Source of the DNA: Pomphorhynchus laevis
Lineage: Eukaryota; Acanthocephala; Palaeacanthocephala; Echinorhynchida; Pomphorhynchidae
DNA length: 64,000 bases
Assembly: GCA_012934845.2 (NCBI GenBank)
Contig: WNNJ02001629.1
Span: 33,618 to 97,617, forward strand
Direction: 5' to 3'
Part shown: piece after piece, positions 33,130-45,099 of the stretch
How the letters are laid out: every line of letters begins with the position of its first letter
Position numbering within the stretch: position 1 is the first letter of the stretch
Program-made: the position numbers and the translations under genes
Notes under the pieces: model-generated
Told to the model about the DNA's origin: nothing
Seen by the model: the letters and a program-made list of their open reading frames with translations, nothing else
Database searches by the model: none

Positions 33130-33630
33130 TAACTATTGTTTTCAATCTGTTTCGCTTTTGTGGGCTTGTAAGCACACAGTCTGTGTTCATTAGCCACATT
33201 AAAAAAACTTTCCTTTTTTACCTTTTGTTTAATTAGATTTTTGTTTAAATACTTTTTGTAAAATTTATTTTTAATTATATCTTAATAGAAATTTAAGACA
33301 TAAAATTTTCAAATAACAAATATTTTTGATTAAAATTGTAGTATAGCAGTTACTTCTGATGACCTTTTCATTATATTCAATGAAATACTATTGAAGTTCG
33401 TGTGTGTTTTAAAAGTGCGTGTGTATTTTGCTTATCCCTTAAAAGTGCGTGTGTTCATTATTTATTAATTATTATTTTATTTATTATATAAATAGCAGAC
33501 TATGCATTTTTATTCTTCTTTGTTGTAAAATGCCACATTAAAACATTAAGTGATACCATAATATCAAAATTGAAATTTAAAATAAAAGTCAATTTTAATG
33601 AATTGCCTAATAAATAATAGACAATTTATA
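33130..33630. other. AT-rich interval, no gene seen
   Basis: It contains a short direct repeat (AAAGTGCGTGTG, twice near 33410-33450) and nothing else recognisable. Confidence 0.4.
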
Positions 33631-33902
33631 AGAATCAGGATTAGAGGTCATAAGGAGGAACTGCTTTGTAATAAGGTTTCAACCCTCATTCCTTGACCCT
33701 ATGATGAAATTTTATTATCTAAAGATTATCTTTGATTATTTAAATTGATACAAATAAATAAATAATTGTTATAAAATTTTATATAATTTATATCAAGATG
33801 AATTATAAACTGAAATTAAAAATAAAAATCAATTTTTATGAATTGACTAATAGACAACAAATCTATAAGATCACTTCTCAGCACACTGGCATAAAAAGCT
33901 AT

Positions 33903-34052
33903 GTATCAGAATAAGGATTAGAGTTAATCAGGAGGAACTGCTATGTTATTAGGTTTCGGCCCCTTTTCTTCTACATAACATAGCAGCGGGGCCAAATACA
34001 TGCTAATGATGTATTTCCTCTAATAAAACTATCTAGTATCTTATTCTAATAC
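33903..34052 (-). ncRNA. Candidate pseudoknotted RNA, Naiad 3' UTR
   Basis: All helices are kept. Helix D is extended to 12 pairs here (CTGCTATGTTAT with ATAACATAGCAG), supporting the pairing independently of the reference copy. Confidence 0.58.
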
Positions 34053-34115
34053 AAAGTATATTATTTATTATCGTTCCATAAAAATTTGCCACTTGAGAGT
34101 TTAAATTTATTCTTT

Positions 34116-34331
34116 ATATTATTGTTCATATCGTTAAGAATTGCTTTCGGGTCAAAAGTAACTTTTTTATTGCGAACCATCCCCGAGAATACAAAAAGAA
34201 CTTTATTTATTTGATATTTCGACTGTACTTAGCAGTCCTTTTCAATTGTAAGTACAGTCGAAATATCAAATAAATAAAGTTCTTTTTGTATTCTCGGGGA
34301 TGGTTCGCAATAAAAAAAGTTATATTATTGT
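34116..34331. mobile_element. Small palindromic insertion with 11-bp target duplication
   Basis: A Naiad RT tail is interrupted by about 195 bases flanked by TATATTATTGT on both sides (34116-34126 and 34321-34331). The insertion holds a nearly perfect 72-bp inverted repeat (34160-34231 with 34249-34321) around a 17-base centre. Each arm contains TTCGACTGTACTTA or its complement, like the hammerhead-associated ends of PLEs. It may be a solo PLE end or a non-autonomous element. Confidence 0.6.
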
Positions 34332-34790
34332 GTTGATTTATATATTTTACTATTTTCTGCTTGATGTTATTTTTATAATAACCTAGTTTAAAATATGTAT
34401 CTATTAAATTATTTAAATGATTTTGAAGAAAGGCAACATCGTTACAAATTATTGCAATTCTAAAAATTTCATTATTTAATGTATTATATTTTATATTATA
34501 TGGTATACATGAGTGCTCATGCAAAAATATGCTTTTTGTAAATTTAAATGTCATCTTTATGATGCAAATTAAAAGTTGTTTGAATTGATTTAATTTAATG
34601 TTCATATCTAGATATATACTTTCTTTATCAATAATATTGGTTTTATTAAAAACCGGGCTGCCTGGATAAAAATATATATACATATATATTATATATATCA
34701 TTAATTTATAACTTATATTAAGTTTAAATAACAAATTGAAATTTAAAATAAAAGTCATTTTTATGAATTTACTAATAAATGATAAACAAT

Positions 34791-34945
34791 GTATCTGAAT
34801 ATGGATTAAAGTTCATCAAGAGGAACTGCTATGTAATCAGGTTTCGGCACCTATTTATCCATCGAACATAGCATCTGGGCTAAATATGCTCTAATGACAT
34901 ATTTCCTCTGATAAAGTTTTATTATCTAGTATCCTATTCTAATAC
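34791..34945 (-). ncRNA. Candidate pseudoknotted RNA with compensatory changes
   Basis: The most diverged copy. Hairpin B reads AAATATG with CATATTT instead of ATACAT with ATGTAT: two positions changed on both strands so that pairing is kept. Helix D keeps seven pairs; helix C is weakened. Confidence 0.55.
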
Positions 34946-35329
34946 AAAGTATAAAATTTATAATCCATCAAAATTTTTCGCTTTATAATTTAAAATGAAA
35001 TTTGATTATCTAAAGATTATCTTTGATTATTTAATTTGATACAAAGTATATTATTAATACAAATTATTATCCATAATAATATATCCATCCGTAAAAAATT
35101 TGCATCTAAAGAATTATTTATTATACGTCCATAAATTAAAATTAAATTTAATGCAAGAATATAATGAAGAAAGCAAATTGCTTTTCATTTCATATTATGA
35201 CAATTCTTAAAATTTTATTATTTAATGTATTATATTTTTATGACGTATTTCCTCTGATAAAATAAGGATTATTATGACCTCTAATAAGGATTAGAGGTCA
35301 TCATGAGGATGCTATGTTATCAGGTTTAT

Positions 35330-35362
35330 AAATCAGGCTTTTAAATTTTAAAAGCCTGATTT
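35330..35362. repeat. 16-bp palindrome with a 1-base centre
   Basis: 35330-35345 and 35347-35362 are exact reverse complements around a single T. It lies in a truncated Naiad 3' UTR, exactly where that sequence stops matching its family. Confidence 0.82.
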
Positions 35363-37810
35363 GATTATCTGATCTGATCTGATTTTCTCTGATGTAACTT
35401 GATTATATAGTATCTTATTCTAATACAAAGTATATTATTTATTATCCATATATAATTTTTTATTTTTTTTCTCTAAATTATTTAAATAAATTTCTATCCA
35501 TAAGAATTTTGAGCTTAATAGTTTAATTTTTTAATAATATTGTTGATTTATATATTTTACTATTTTCTGCTTGATGTTATTTTTATAGTAACCAATCAAA
35601 TCAGCTGAGTCTGTGTATTTAATATAATTATAAAATAAACAAAACATAATAATGCTAAATAAAAATGTAATAATAAAATAATAAAATAAATAATTGTTTT
35701 AAGATTTTTTATAATTTAAATCAAGTTAAAATAAATTATTGAAATTTAAAATAAAAGTCATTTTTATAAATTGACTAATATTGATTTTTATACTTTTGAA
35801 GTCAATATTATTACAAATAGTTGCAATTCTTTAGATTTCTGTAATGAATGTATGATATTTAATATTATATGGTATAAATTAATCAATTTCTATGAAAATT
35901 TTATATTATTGCGCTGATTTATATATTTTATTATTTTCTGTTTGATGATATTTTTATAGTAACCAATCAAATTTATAATTTATAAAAAACGATAATGTGT
36001 AAACAAAATAAATAATCAAATCAGCTAACTGAGTCTACGTATTTAATATAATTATAAAATAAACAAAACATAATAATATTACTAGATCAAAATTTAATAA
36101 TTAAATAATAAAATTAATAATTGTTTTAAGATAATTTATAAAGTATATCATTCTTTTGATTAAATTTGATTATCTAGTATTTTATTCTAATACAAAGTAT
36201 ATTATCCATTAAAATTTTCAGCTTAAGAGTTTAAATTTTTTTAATAATATTTTGTTGATTTTTGTATTTTATATTTTATGTTTGATTTTATATTTATAAT
36301 AACATAAAATATATATCTATTAAATTTTAAAATGATTTTTAAGTCAATATCCTTACATTAAACGACAATTCTCATTATTCATAAATATTTTCCGCTAATG
36401 ATTTTAAATTTATTTTTAATATTATTGTGTTGATTTATATATTTTGTTATTTTCTGTTTTATGATATTTTTATAGTAACCTAGTTTAAAATATGTATCTA
36501 TTAAATTATTAAAATGATTTTGAAGAAAGTCAATATCATTACATATTGTTGCAATTCTTAAAATTTCATTATTTAATGTATTATATTTTATATTATATGG
36601 TATGCATGAATGCTCATGCAAAAATATGTTTTTTGTTAATTTAAATATATCTAAAATATTAAATATGTCATTTATTTAAAATATGCATCTGTTAAATTAT
36701 TTAAATGATTTTAAGGAAAACCAATATCGTTACAAATAGTTGCAATTCTTAAAATTTCATTATTTAATGTATTATATTTTATATTATATGATATGCATGA
36801 ATGCTCATGGAAAAATATGTTTCTTGTGAATTTAATTATGCCATCTTTACGATATAAATTCAAAGTAGTTTTAATTTATGTTAATTTAATGTTCATATCT
36901 AGATATACACCTTCTTTATCATTAATATTGGTTTTGCTAAGGATAAGGCTTTCTGGATAAATTTGCTTACTAATTGAATGAAAATTATTAGAATTAAATA
37001 CACAATTATCATCAATATATCGAAACATATTTTTCATATCTTTATATAATTTAGATTTATTTTTACATAGTTATGAACATATTCATATTCTATAAAACTT
37101 AAAAATAAGCTACTATTACCTCTCATTAAAACACCTTTTGTCTAAATATAGATGTTCAAACTTTTAATTTTTTGATAAAATTTGATTATTTAGTATCTTA
37201 TTCAAAACAAAATATATTATTTATTACCCAACCATAAAAATTTTGAGCTTAATAGTTTAATTTTTAATAATATTGTTGATTTATATATTTTACTATTTTC
37301 TGTTTGATTTTATTTTTATAATAACCTAGTTTGAATTTCCTCTGATTTGATTATCTATTAGTTGATTATTTAATATTATTATTTAAAGATTATAAATAAT
37401 CTTATAAAATCTTAAAAATCTTAAATAATAATTTATTATTTTTAATTATTTATCTTTATTTTTAATTTACAAATTAAAAATAAAGGCTACGCTATCATTA
37501 AAATAATAACGTAGACTCAGTTAGCTGATCTGATTATTTTGAACTCTTGTAAAATGCAGAAATACAGAAAGGAATTAGCAAGAATAATAAAACATATGCT
37601 ATAGTAAAGACTCAATGACTCAGATCAGCTAAATGAGTCTACGTATTTTATATATACAATTGCTTTTTACACTAGACGATTGTTTTTTACACTCTTAATT
37701 AGTTATGTCCTTGTTATCTTAATTAGTTGTCAATGTATTTGCATATTAAGAATAAAGCAAAAAAATTGGTTGGTTATGAACTGAATTTTCGTAAAGTTCT
37801 TCCAGAGTAA

Positions 37811-37858
37811 GCGCTCATTATGTTATAATGAGCGCGCTCATTATGTTATAATGAGCGC
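37811..37858. repeat. Tandem pair of 25-bp palindromes
   Basis: GCGCTCATTAT, GTT, ATAATGAGCGC occurs twice, overlapping by two bases (37811-37835 and 37834-37858). It lies about 95 bases upstream of the start codon of the five-exon gene. It may be a protein-binding dyad or another snap-back product. Confidence 0.8.
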
Positions 37859-37952
37859 TTCTGAATATGTACTTATATTGAGAAATGTGCATGTATTTTC
37901 TGAAAAGACATTAGAATTGTATTCTTGCGAATAAATCACTTTTCAATTCGAT

Positions 37953-38563
37953 ATGGGAAATAGCGTTGTAACTAGATTTGCAAATGAAATTACCAGGTTA
38001 ACGAGACGCAGTTCAACAGTCGGTGAGACATTAAGTGTGAACGGTATCGAAAGGGAACGCAAATATAAAAGGTAATGATGAAATTACAAAATTTTTATTA
38101 AAATATCTAATTTTAAAAGACGATACTTTATGCTGTGTCCTTCACGATCCGCGGTTCTTGTTAACGAAGACGTTGACGGTTACGATGGTGAAACAAAAGG
38201 TATAAGAGGTGTGTTTGTTTTGATATCTAATTCCTATTTCAGTAACTACATCGCCTCTGATTCACTTGCGACCAACGACGTGTTTCGGTAAGAGCTGTAC
38301 AAAAGCATATCATCGATGCTCAGAAAAATCTAAAAAAAGTTCGGAGAACGACGACGTTAAGAAAGGTTTATTTTTTAAACAATCGATTAAATGTTAACTC
38401 GATTTTAGATTTCAAACGAATACGACAAGATCTGTTTAATCTTTTCAAAAGTATGCACACGCATTAATTTATGTTACGTTCATATTTTTCTATTTCAGAT
38501 AAACAAACCTGTTCAACAGCCTCAAATCAAGTTCAACAAACTGAACTCGTTTGTTTAAGCTAA
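37953..38563 (+). CDS. Five-exon host-type gene, 142 residues, unknown function
   Basis: I do not recognise the protein. The exons are 37953-38071, 38120-38199, 38243-38365, 38409-38450 and 38499-38563; introns are 48, 43, 43 and 48 bases, each GT...AG, and three end in a TTTCAG or TTTTAG type acceptor. The joined length is 429 bases, an exact number of codons, with the single stop at 38561-38563. The product starts MGNSVVTRFANEI; Gly2 would permit myristoylation, although position 6 is Val rather than the usual Ser or Thr. It has a basic stretch (ERERKYKRRYF, about 33-43), a Cys pair region (TCFGKSCTKAYHRC) and a Ser/Lys/Glu-rich segment. No membrane segment or catalytic motif is seen. No retroelement motif is present, so it is likely a real host gene in a repeat-rich area. 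It could still be a decayed fragment. Confidence 0.62.
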
Positions 38564-39180
38564 TTATAGGATAGTTGACATTTGCGAACATTTTCTTAAA
38601 TTGTTGTTTATATTTATATTATCATTGTGTGTTTTGGATTAAAATATTGACTTTATTTTTTATAGAAAAAACTTTTGCTTTAAGCAAATAATTGTTAGAT
38701 TTCACTTTGATGAACATTGCCATTCAATGTCATACACAAATTATTCATTTTTAGGTGATTCGTGATTGGTGATAAAAACAAATCAGTCACTGTTTATATC
38801 AGTTAAAAATACGATCCATTGAGATAAAATATGCGAATTGGGAACATTCGATGTGATACGAATCCATCGATAATAAAATTTTCATCGTTAACAATGCCAT
38901 TCAAAAGCATGATGATCAAGCAATTGTGGTTGTAGTTACAACATCGTCTTTTAAATGCACATTTAAAAAATGAAATTTGCATGAATGAGACTACAACTTA
39001 ATACAAAGTAATCTGTAAACAAAATAAATGATAGAAATCCACATTTTTCTGATTTAATGAATTAACTCACAATAATAAGTTACATTCATTCTAATTCAAA
39101 ATATATAATTCAAATATAAGTATAATAAAAATTAAAAATTAAAAATTATTATATCCTACATCTAAATTAGTTATTCAGGT
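38564..39180. other. AT-rich flank of the five-exon gene
   Basis: No gene motif was found. A possible polyadenylation-like ATTAAA lies near 38638. Confidence 0.4.
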
Positions 39181-39236
39181 GTAGGAGAAAAACCTCCTTA
39201 ATAAACGCAAGGAGCAGATGGATCAGCTCATAACTC

Positions 39237-39800
39237 AACCATAAAGTTGAGTTATGCTCGACAAGTCACCAGCAAGATGAGAGAAAATAATGGGGCTAAG
39301 GTCGGTTATTTGAGTAATGTCGTTCTAAGATGATATGGACATAAAAATGTTGAACCACAACTGACGGAGGAGGTGCGCTCGGAAAGGTAGGATACGAACT
39401 ACTCAACAGTATTACCAAAGAAGCCATAAGACGCTATATTTTTCCTAGTTGATGATCATCTGAATTGAATTAAGGTAATTGGAAACTGTGATTATGCATT
39501 CTATGGAGCCAAAGGAAAGATCACTGATATTGAGCAGCGAGAATGATAATATAGAAGGATGTCATCTGTATATTGCATGATGTGAGAGCCGAAGGATTGA
39601 GTTATGCTCGACAAGTCACCGACAATAAGAGAGAAAATATTGGGGCCGAGAACGGATCCTTAAGAAACGCTGCGTGTAAGACAGGATGGACATAAAAAGG
39701 TTGAGCAACAACGGATGGAGAAAGTGCGCTCTAAAATGTACGATACGAATTACTCAACAGTATTGCAATAGAAGCCGTAGCAGTGAGGAAGGCAAGACAT
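39237..39800. repeat. Diverged direct repeat pair, about 190 bp each
   Basis: Units at about 39245-39435 and 39597-39790 both begin GAGTTATGCTCGACAAGTCA and end near ACTCAACAGTATT. They are only moderately similar. The sequence type is not identified; it has the base composition of an old LINE. Confidence 0.55.
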
Positions 39801-39944
39801 AAGGGATAAGTCTTTAAGAGTATCAAATCATGTCGAAATGTCGAGAGAGGTGACAACACTGCAAAAATGGCGGTCGAGAGCAAGTAGCAGGTCACCTAGA
39901 CTTTTATGACATATTGTTTATGTGTAATGGATTTGGCTGTAAGC

Positions 39945-42827
39945 CATCTGGAAAGTTGGATATAAGCTTGAAGAGAAAAGCTATAAATTAGCTTGAGATA
40001 TGAAGATATGTTCGAAAAGTTTGGAGATGTTTCGGAGGTTGAATATAGGACGATATGATAATGGAGTACTGGGATCGAGATAGGAATTACAAGATACAAT
40101 TTCTTAAATAGAGGACGACTGGCGGCGGCTTTTCAGGAAGAATCGAAAGTGTTACTTGAATGGAAGTATTAAATACGGTGATGTGGACAGGGAAAATGAC
40201 AGAACAGAATAGCTTCATAGATAGAATTGACTCTAGCTAGGAGTACGAGTTATTCACGCGTAGGAGAGTAGATCAAAACTTTTTCAATAAATACAGATAG
40301 AAATTGAAATTACAAACAATAAAAAATTAACACTTAATTTGGTAGTCAACGTCTTCCATGCGCGTAGCGTCGCTCTAGTCTGCTGGGACGGCCGCGGTGT
40401 CGCTCTTACTGTCCAGAAGTTCATCCGCATCGTCCTCAATCCCGAGCCCGAGCTTAATCAAGCGATTTCGCCAAAACCGGATTACACGGGTCTCACATTC
40501 TATGTCGAAAAGGTCTTTCGCTTTGTTCGCGTTTGTAGATAGAAGACAGATAGAAGATGGAACAATACAAGAAGAAAAGGAAAGTATGGTCAAAATATGA
40601 CGAGTGAAGGGTGATACTTATGAAAAGTAAGTAAAAAGAATATGTTTTAGCATCCTGGTCGGAACACGATATTGAAGAGGTGCGAGCGAGAATAGAGTTT
40701 ACGATTTTTTAAGAATCTTTGGGTTATAGTAGGAAGACGCAAGTTTACAAGGCCAGAAAAACATGGATTGTCAGTAACATTCCATCTAGTTCATAATATA
40801 TAATTCAAAAATATACTTTTTTGAATTATTCAGAAATATACTATTTAAATTGTAAATATCCGAACAGCTAACTGATCCTACGTTTTTTATATTATTTATA
40901 AATTCAAAATAATTCTAAATAAAAATTAAATAATTAAATAATAAATAATTAAGAGAAACGTCATTAATAATTGGGAGAAACTAGATATATCACCACGATC
41001 ACTATATTATGCCACGAGGTCAGTATAAATTACAGACGTGAGTATATCGTTGATAAAATATTATCAATGTTAATACAACGACCATAGATTCTAACAGCAA
41101 AGTATTTTGGTACACTTATATTACCAAAAGTAGCAGCCTCCGTTAAGAGATCTGATTTATTAAAGCTACATTATCTGTTATGATAAATAACTCAGAAAGT
41201 ATTAAATTAATAATGACATGGATTAATATAGTGAGAAATAAAATACGGATATATAAAAAATAAATTAGGTAAATACTTACAAGAAGGCGAGGAAACAGGA
41301 ATATTTATTTGATTAGAAAAATCCAATATTTCGACGGCACAACGGCACGTCATCTTCAGGGTTGTAAGAATTTTTTATAATCAAGACAATTTTAACTAAT
41401 TTTAGTTAGATCACTTATAAATTTTCAACGTTAAAACAAAAGTCTTTGTTTTACGTTATAACAAAAGTCTATAGACAAAACGTGAAACTTTTGTATTTGA
41501 TCAGTAACTGCTGAGTTTTATTAAAAGCGAAATGTAACGATATGATGTTGACATAAAAATACAGACTAGAAGAAAAATGAAATGTAAAAAATAGTCATCA
41601 ATCAATTGTAAAAATGACTGCACAGGTATATAAAATTGAAATATAATTCGTATCGATGACAATTTAAATTGCAATGCATTTGCTAAGAAGATCATTTTTA
41701 TTTCGACGGCCGTTGTGCCGTCGAAATATTGGATTTTTCTAATCAAATAAATATTCCTGTTTCCTCGCCTTCTTGCAATAATTCGGATTGGAAACGAATT
41801 TTCTCTAGGTAAATACTGAAATTATTAGGAATTTAAATTTTAGGAATTTATTTTAAATTTATATTAATTAAAAGCATTTAATTAATACATAAATAAAACA
41901 TTTGATTTAATTATGATTTTTAATTCTAAAATCTATTTAATTTCAATGTTGCTATTTTGTTTTCTATTTCATCTTATTCTATATTTTGTTAAAATGGAAA
42001 AACAATAAAAAATTTGAACATTTTTTATTAAATTAAAAATTATCTATTTCTTTTTTCTTTTTAGTTTTCACTCCTTTCTTCGTTACTTTTATTTTAAAAG
42101 GATATAACAAAAGAAGTAAAAAATAAGAGGTTTTTGATTTTATGAAGATTAATTAGCACGAGCTATCGAAATATTGTGAATTTTACGAATAAAATTATTT
42201 TCACGGTTTTCTTCGTTACTATAAATTTACAAAACTATGATGAGTGAAAATTAATGTTATTGATTTTCTGAACTTGATTTCGGAATATTATTAACATTTA
42301 CTAAAGATGATTTTGAAACAAACATATTTTTTCTCCTTTCATCGTTCTTATGTATTCACCAAATTGGAGCTGGATCAAATAAAAGAGGTAATTATTTTTG
42401 ATATTTCGCTAACTACTTTTAGCATCTTCAGAAAATTACAATGTTTTTTCATGTACATTATTATATAAAAAAGTTCAAAGTTAATTTCGATAGCACGAGC
42501 TATCGAAATTATAATAAAAAATTTCTGGAGTCGAATACAAAACAAGACGCGAAATAAACATCAAAAAACGCATCACGGACATGTTTTCTTTAATGGAATC
42601 GCTTGACCTTCGGAGTTTGCTTTCGTTGACCTGTTTATGTGCTAGGTCCTGAATCCCTAAGTCAAAATCAGCTGGAAAGATTTTAAGCAAATCTAACTCG
42701 CAGAAAGAGGTTATAAAAGATTGTAAGATAATCGAAATTAATACTGGTATAAAACACTATTTCAGTATTAATTCTACAAAAGAATATTAGAACAGACAAA
42801 AAGATTAAATTTTCAAAATATAAAAAC
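39945..42827 (+). repeat. Segmental duplication block 1, copy B
   Basis: Direct-orientation copy of 18780-21643. After 42827 it diverges: copy A runs on into Naiad RT, while copy B jumps to the end of the Naiad nuclease domain. Contains the second HSP90 fragment (40327-40513), hammerhead-type motifs at 41315-41365 and 42393-42439 (minus) and the inverted repeat at 41277-41757. Confidence 0.88.
40327..40513 (-). pseudogene. HSP90 C-terminal fragment (copy B)
   Basis: Same as 19154-19325, but with 16 extra bases near 40497-40512 that keep a longer open frame (72 codons, 40375-40593) up to the shared TAG. Motifs: RLIKLGLGIEDDADELLD, then the stop, then SDATRMEDVD. Since copy A appears to have lost these 16 bases, copy B may be nearer the ancestral state. 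Confidence 0.68.
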
Positions 42828-43495
42828 ATTGATATTAAAAACTGTAAAACTTTATCGAAGAAAACATTTCAATATTAAATCAAAAACTATTAGAAAAAGA
42901 AGATTTTTGGATTAAAACGCTTAATTCCATGTACCCATTAGGATTGAATGACGTGGTACAAGGAATTGGTAGAAGTAGTATAATACATAATAAACAACTA
43001 TATTATAATAATCCGGTTAAACGCAAACCAAGAAGTCATGGTGATAAAAGGAATAGGAAAAATAGAGTTAAAAATATTAAAAAATATATGTATATAAATG
43101 AACAATTAGAAATATTAAAACAACTTTTAAGTGATAATAAGCTAAAAGATCTTTATGTAAATATAAGAAGTTTTTCTAAAGATATCATATGTTCAATAAA
43201 TCAAAAATTAATTAACGACTATGATAGGCTAAGTTGTATAATAGACAGTTATTGTAATACAAAATACTATAATCGTACAATAAATGTAAATAATAACAAT
43301 AGAAAATATACATTAGCCAATATAATATACATATATACATATATATTTATAATATACATTATAATATTATATATTATAATATTAAAATCTCAAAGTATTA
43401 AAATATCATATAACAATATATTAAATTTATATTTTTTTTTAAATTTTAACACGTGTAATCATTCAGTTTGCAAAATTCTAACGATTATGCCATGA
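42828..43495 (+). pseudogene. Naiad linker between nuclease and RT
   Basis: It begins at the end of the GIY-YIG region (DIKNCK, broken) and continues in the open frame 42929-43495: MYPLGLNDVVQGIGRSS, a basic stretch (KRKPRSHGDKRNRKNRVKN), then MYINEQLEILKQLLSDNK and CSINQKLINDYDRL. The frame drifts into AT-rich repeats after about 43310. This shows what follows the nuclease: not a stop, but a long basic linker expected between an N-terminal nuclease and a downstream RT. Confidence 0.68.
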
Positions 43496-43719
43496 TTACA
43501 TTATAGATTGCAGTAAGTTATTTACTTACAGTAAAAAACAGTGTTTTAAAAACAATATTTATTAATGTTAGGTGTTTGAATAAGAAATTACTTAAAAAAA
43601 ATTAAATGTACATTCTTATATAAAAAGTTCAAAACGATTACCGTCATTTTCTTTGGGTAGGTTCTGCTGTTGATAGCGATAATCACCTACTTTCACTGTT
43701 GTTTGAATTTTTGACACGA

Positions 43720-44945
43720 TTTCGGCAACTTTTGAATAGACACAAAAGCAATAATAGGAGGCGTGTTGGATCGGTTGGGGGCTCAGATCCCACTGGACCT
43801 AACGCCATGAAAGAGAAAGGGAAGATGAAAAAACGAAGGAAAATTCTGTCATTTTTTCTGAGTTGGTTATGACCTACCTTTTTTATTCTTGCATGCTTTT
43901 TTTTGGTGTATTTAATAAAGTCTTTATTTATTTATTTAAAAGCAATAAAAATGATGATTCAAAATAGTTTAGAAACAAAACAAAAATTTAAAATCAATAT
44001 TTATTAATGTTAGGTGTTTGAATAATAAATTGCTCTAAATATTCAAATTATAATAATAAGGAGATACATCATATGCAAATCTTTAGTCCAGCTGTTATGT
44101 TGAGCTATGGAACTGATGCCGAAACTAGATAATATAGCGGTTAATTCTAATTACATTTTAATTTTTTTCTAATACATAAATTAATATTGACGAGTATCTC
44201 TGTGCATTACATCACTGTTTGTATTTCCTTCTATAGACTTAGTTAACTGATCTGAGTTGTATAATTAATGGATAAAAAAATTATTAAAAAATAATAATTA
44301 ATAATTATTAATAAAATGTTTTTAGCTTAAACACACAATAAAGTTTCGATTGTTCAACTGATTACTATAAAATATACAAGAGAGATATCATACAGGATAT
44401 ATCATACAATCAGATCAAACGATGGTAATCAAATTTACAAGTAGCTTTGAATGACATATCATACTTTATCAAATATCGGATGATGTCGTTGTAATGAATC
44501 TTACGCAGTATGTAAGATGTGTAGTAGATTATCGCCCTTTGGCGCATGGGATACTTTATGAGCAGCTTCAATGGTCATTTAATAACACTTCTGTTGTATC
44601 AGACGGGTGGATCCCCCAAGGAAATCAGCGTTCGATCGAATACTATAGCTTTAAGACTCGAAACTGGAGTTTTGCAAAAGTGTGCTGTTTACTAATTTTT
44701 GTTCATTTATTAATTTATTCAAATTTAAAATAAAAATCAACTTTTGTGAATTAACTAATAAATAACAGACGTTGTATCAGAATAAGAATTAGAGGTCATT
44801 AGGAGGAACTGCTATGCTTTCAGGTTTCGGCCCCTGTTCCTCGACCCAACATAGCAGCGGGGCCAAATACATGCTAATTGTGTATTTCCTCTGAAATAAC
44901 TATTTAGTATCTTATTCTAATGCAAAGTATATTTTTTATTATCCA
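43720..44945 (+). repeat. Segmental duplication block 2, copy B
   Basis: Direct-orientation copy of 27600-28840, including the GC-richer 3'-end-like segment, the degenerate Naiad UTR, one 190-base repeat unit (44328-44515) and the reverse-strand structured RNA at 44774-44923. Confidence 0.85.
44774..44923 (-). ncRNA. Candidate pseudoknotted RNA, Naiad 3' UTR
   Basis: Duplicate of the 28670-28819 copy; followed on the minus strand by the RT tail (44940-45120), which copy A lacks. Confidence 0.55.
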
Positions 44946-45099
44946 TCCATAAAATTTGCCACTTAAGCGTTTAAATTTATTCTTTATATTATTGTGTTGA
45001 TTTATATATTTTACTATTTACTGTTTGATGATATTTTTATAGTAACCTAGTTTAAAATATGCATATATTAAATTATTTAAATGATTTTGAAGAAAGCCG

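Larger units (their letters stand above)
33635..37640 (-). mobile_element. Cluster of reverse-strand Naiad fragments
   Basis: At least six truncated minus-strand pieces: structured RNA plus RT tail at 33903-34600; another structured RNA at 34791-34945; partial 3' UTRs at about 33635-33720 and 35270-35330; RT tails at 36379-36621 and 36660-37140 (the latter reaching back to the RYIDD region near 37010). Family end motifs are at about 35590-35612, 36012-36045, 37508-37535 and 37620-37650, in both orientations. The longest open piece is 34207-34758, but its last part reads through an unrelated insertion. Confidence 0.7.

Noticed and set aside
43310-43495. Hydrophobic end of the 42929 frame as a membrane segment
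   Set aside because: It is an Ile/Tyr run produced by ATATAT-type DNA after the Naiad linker has lost its frame.
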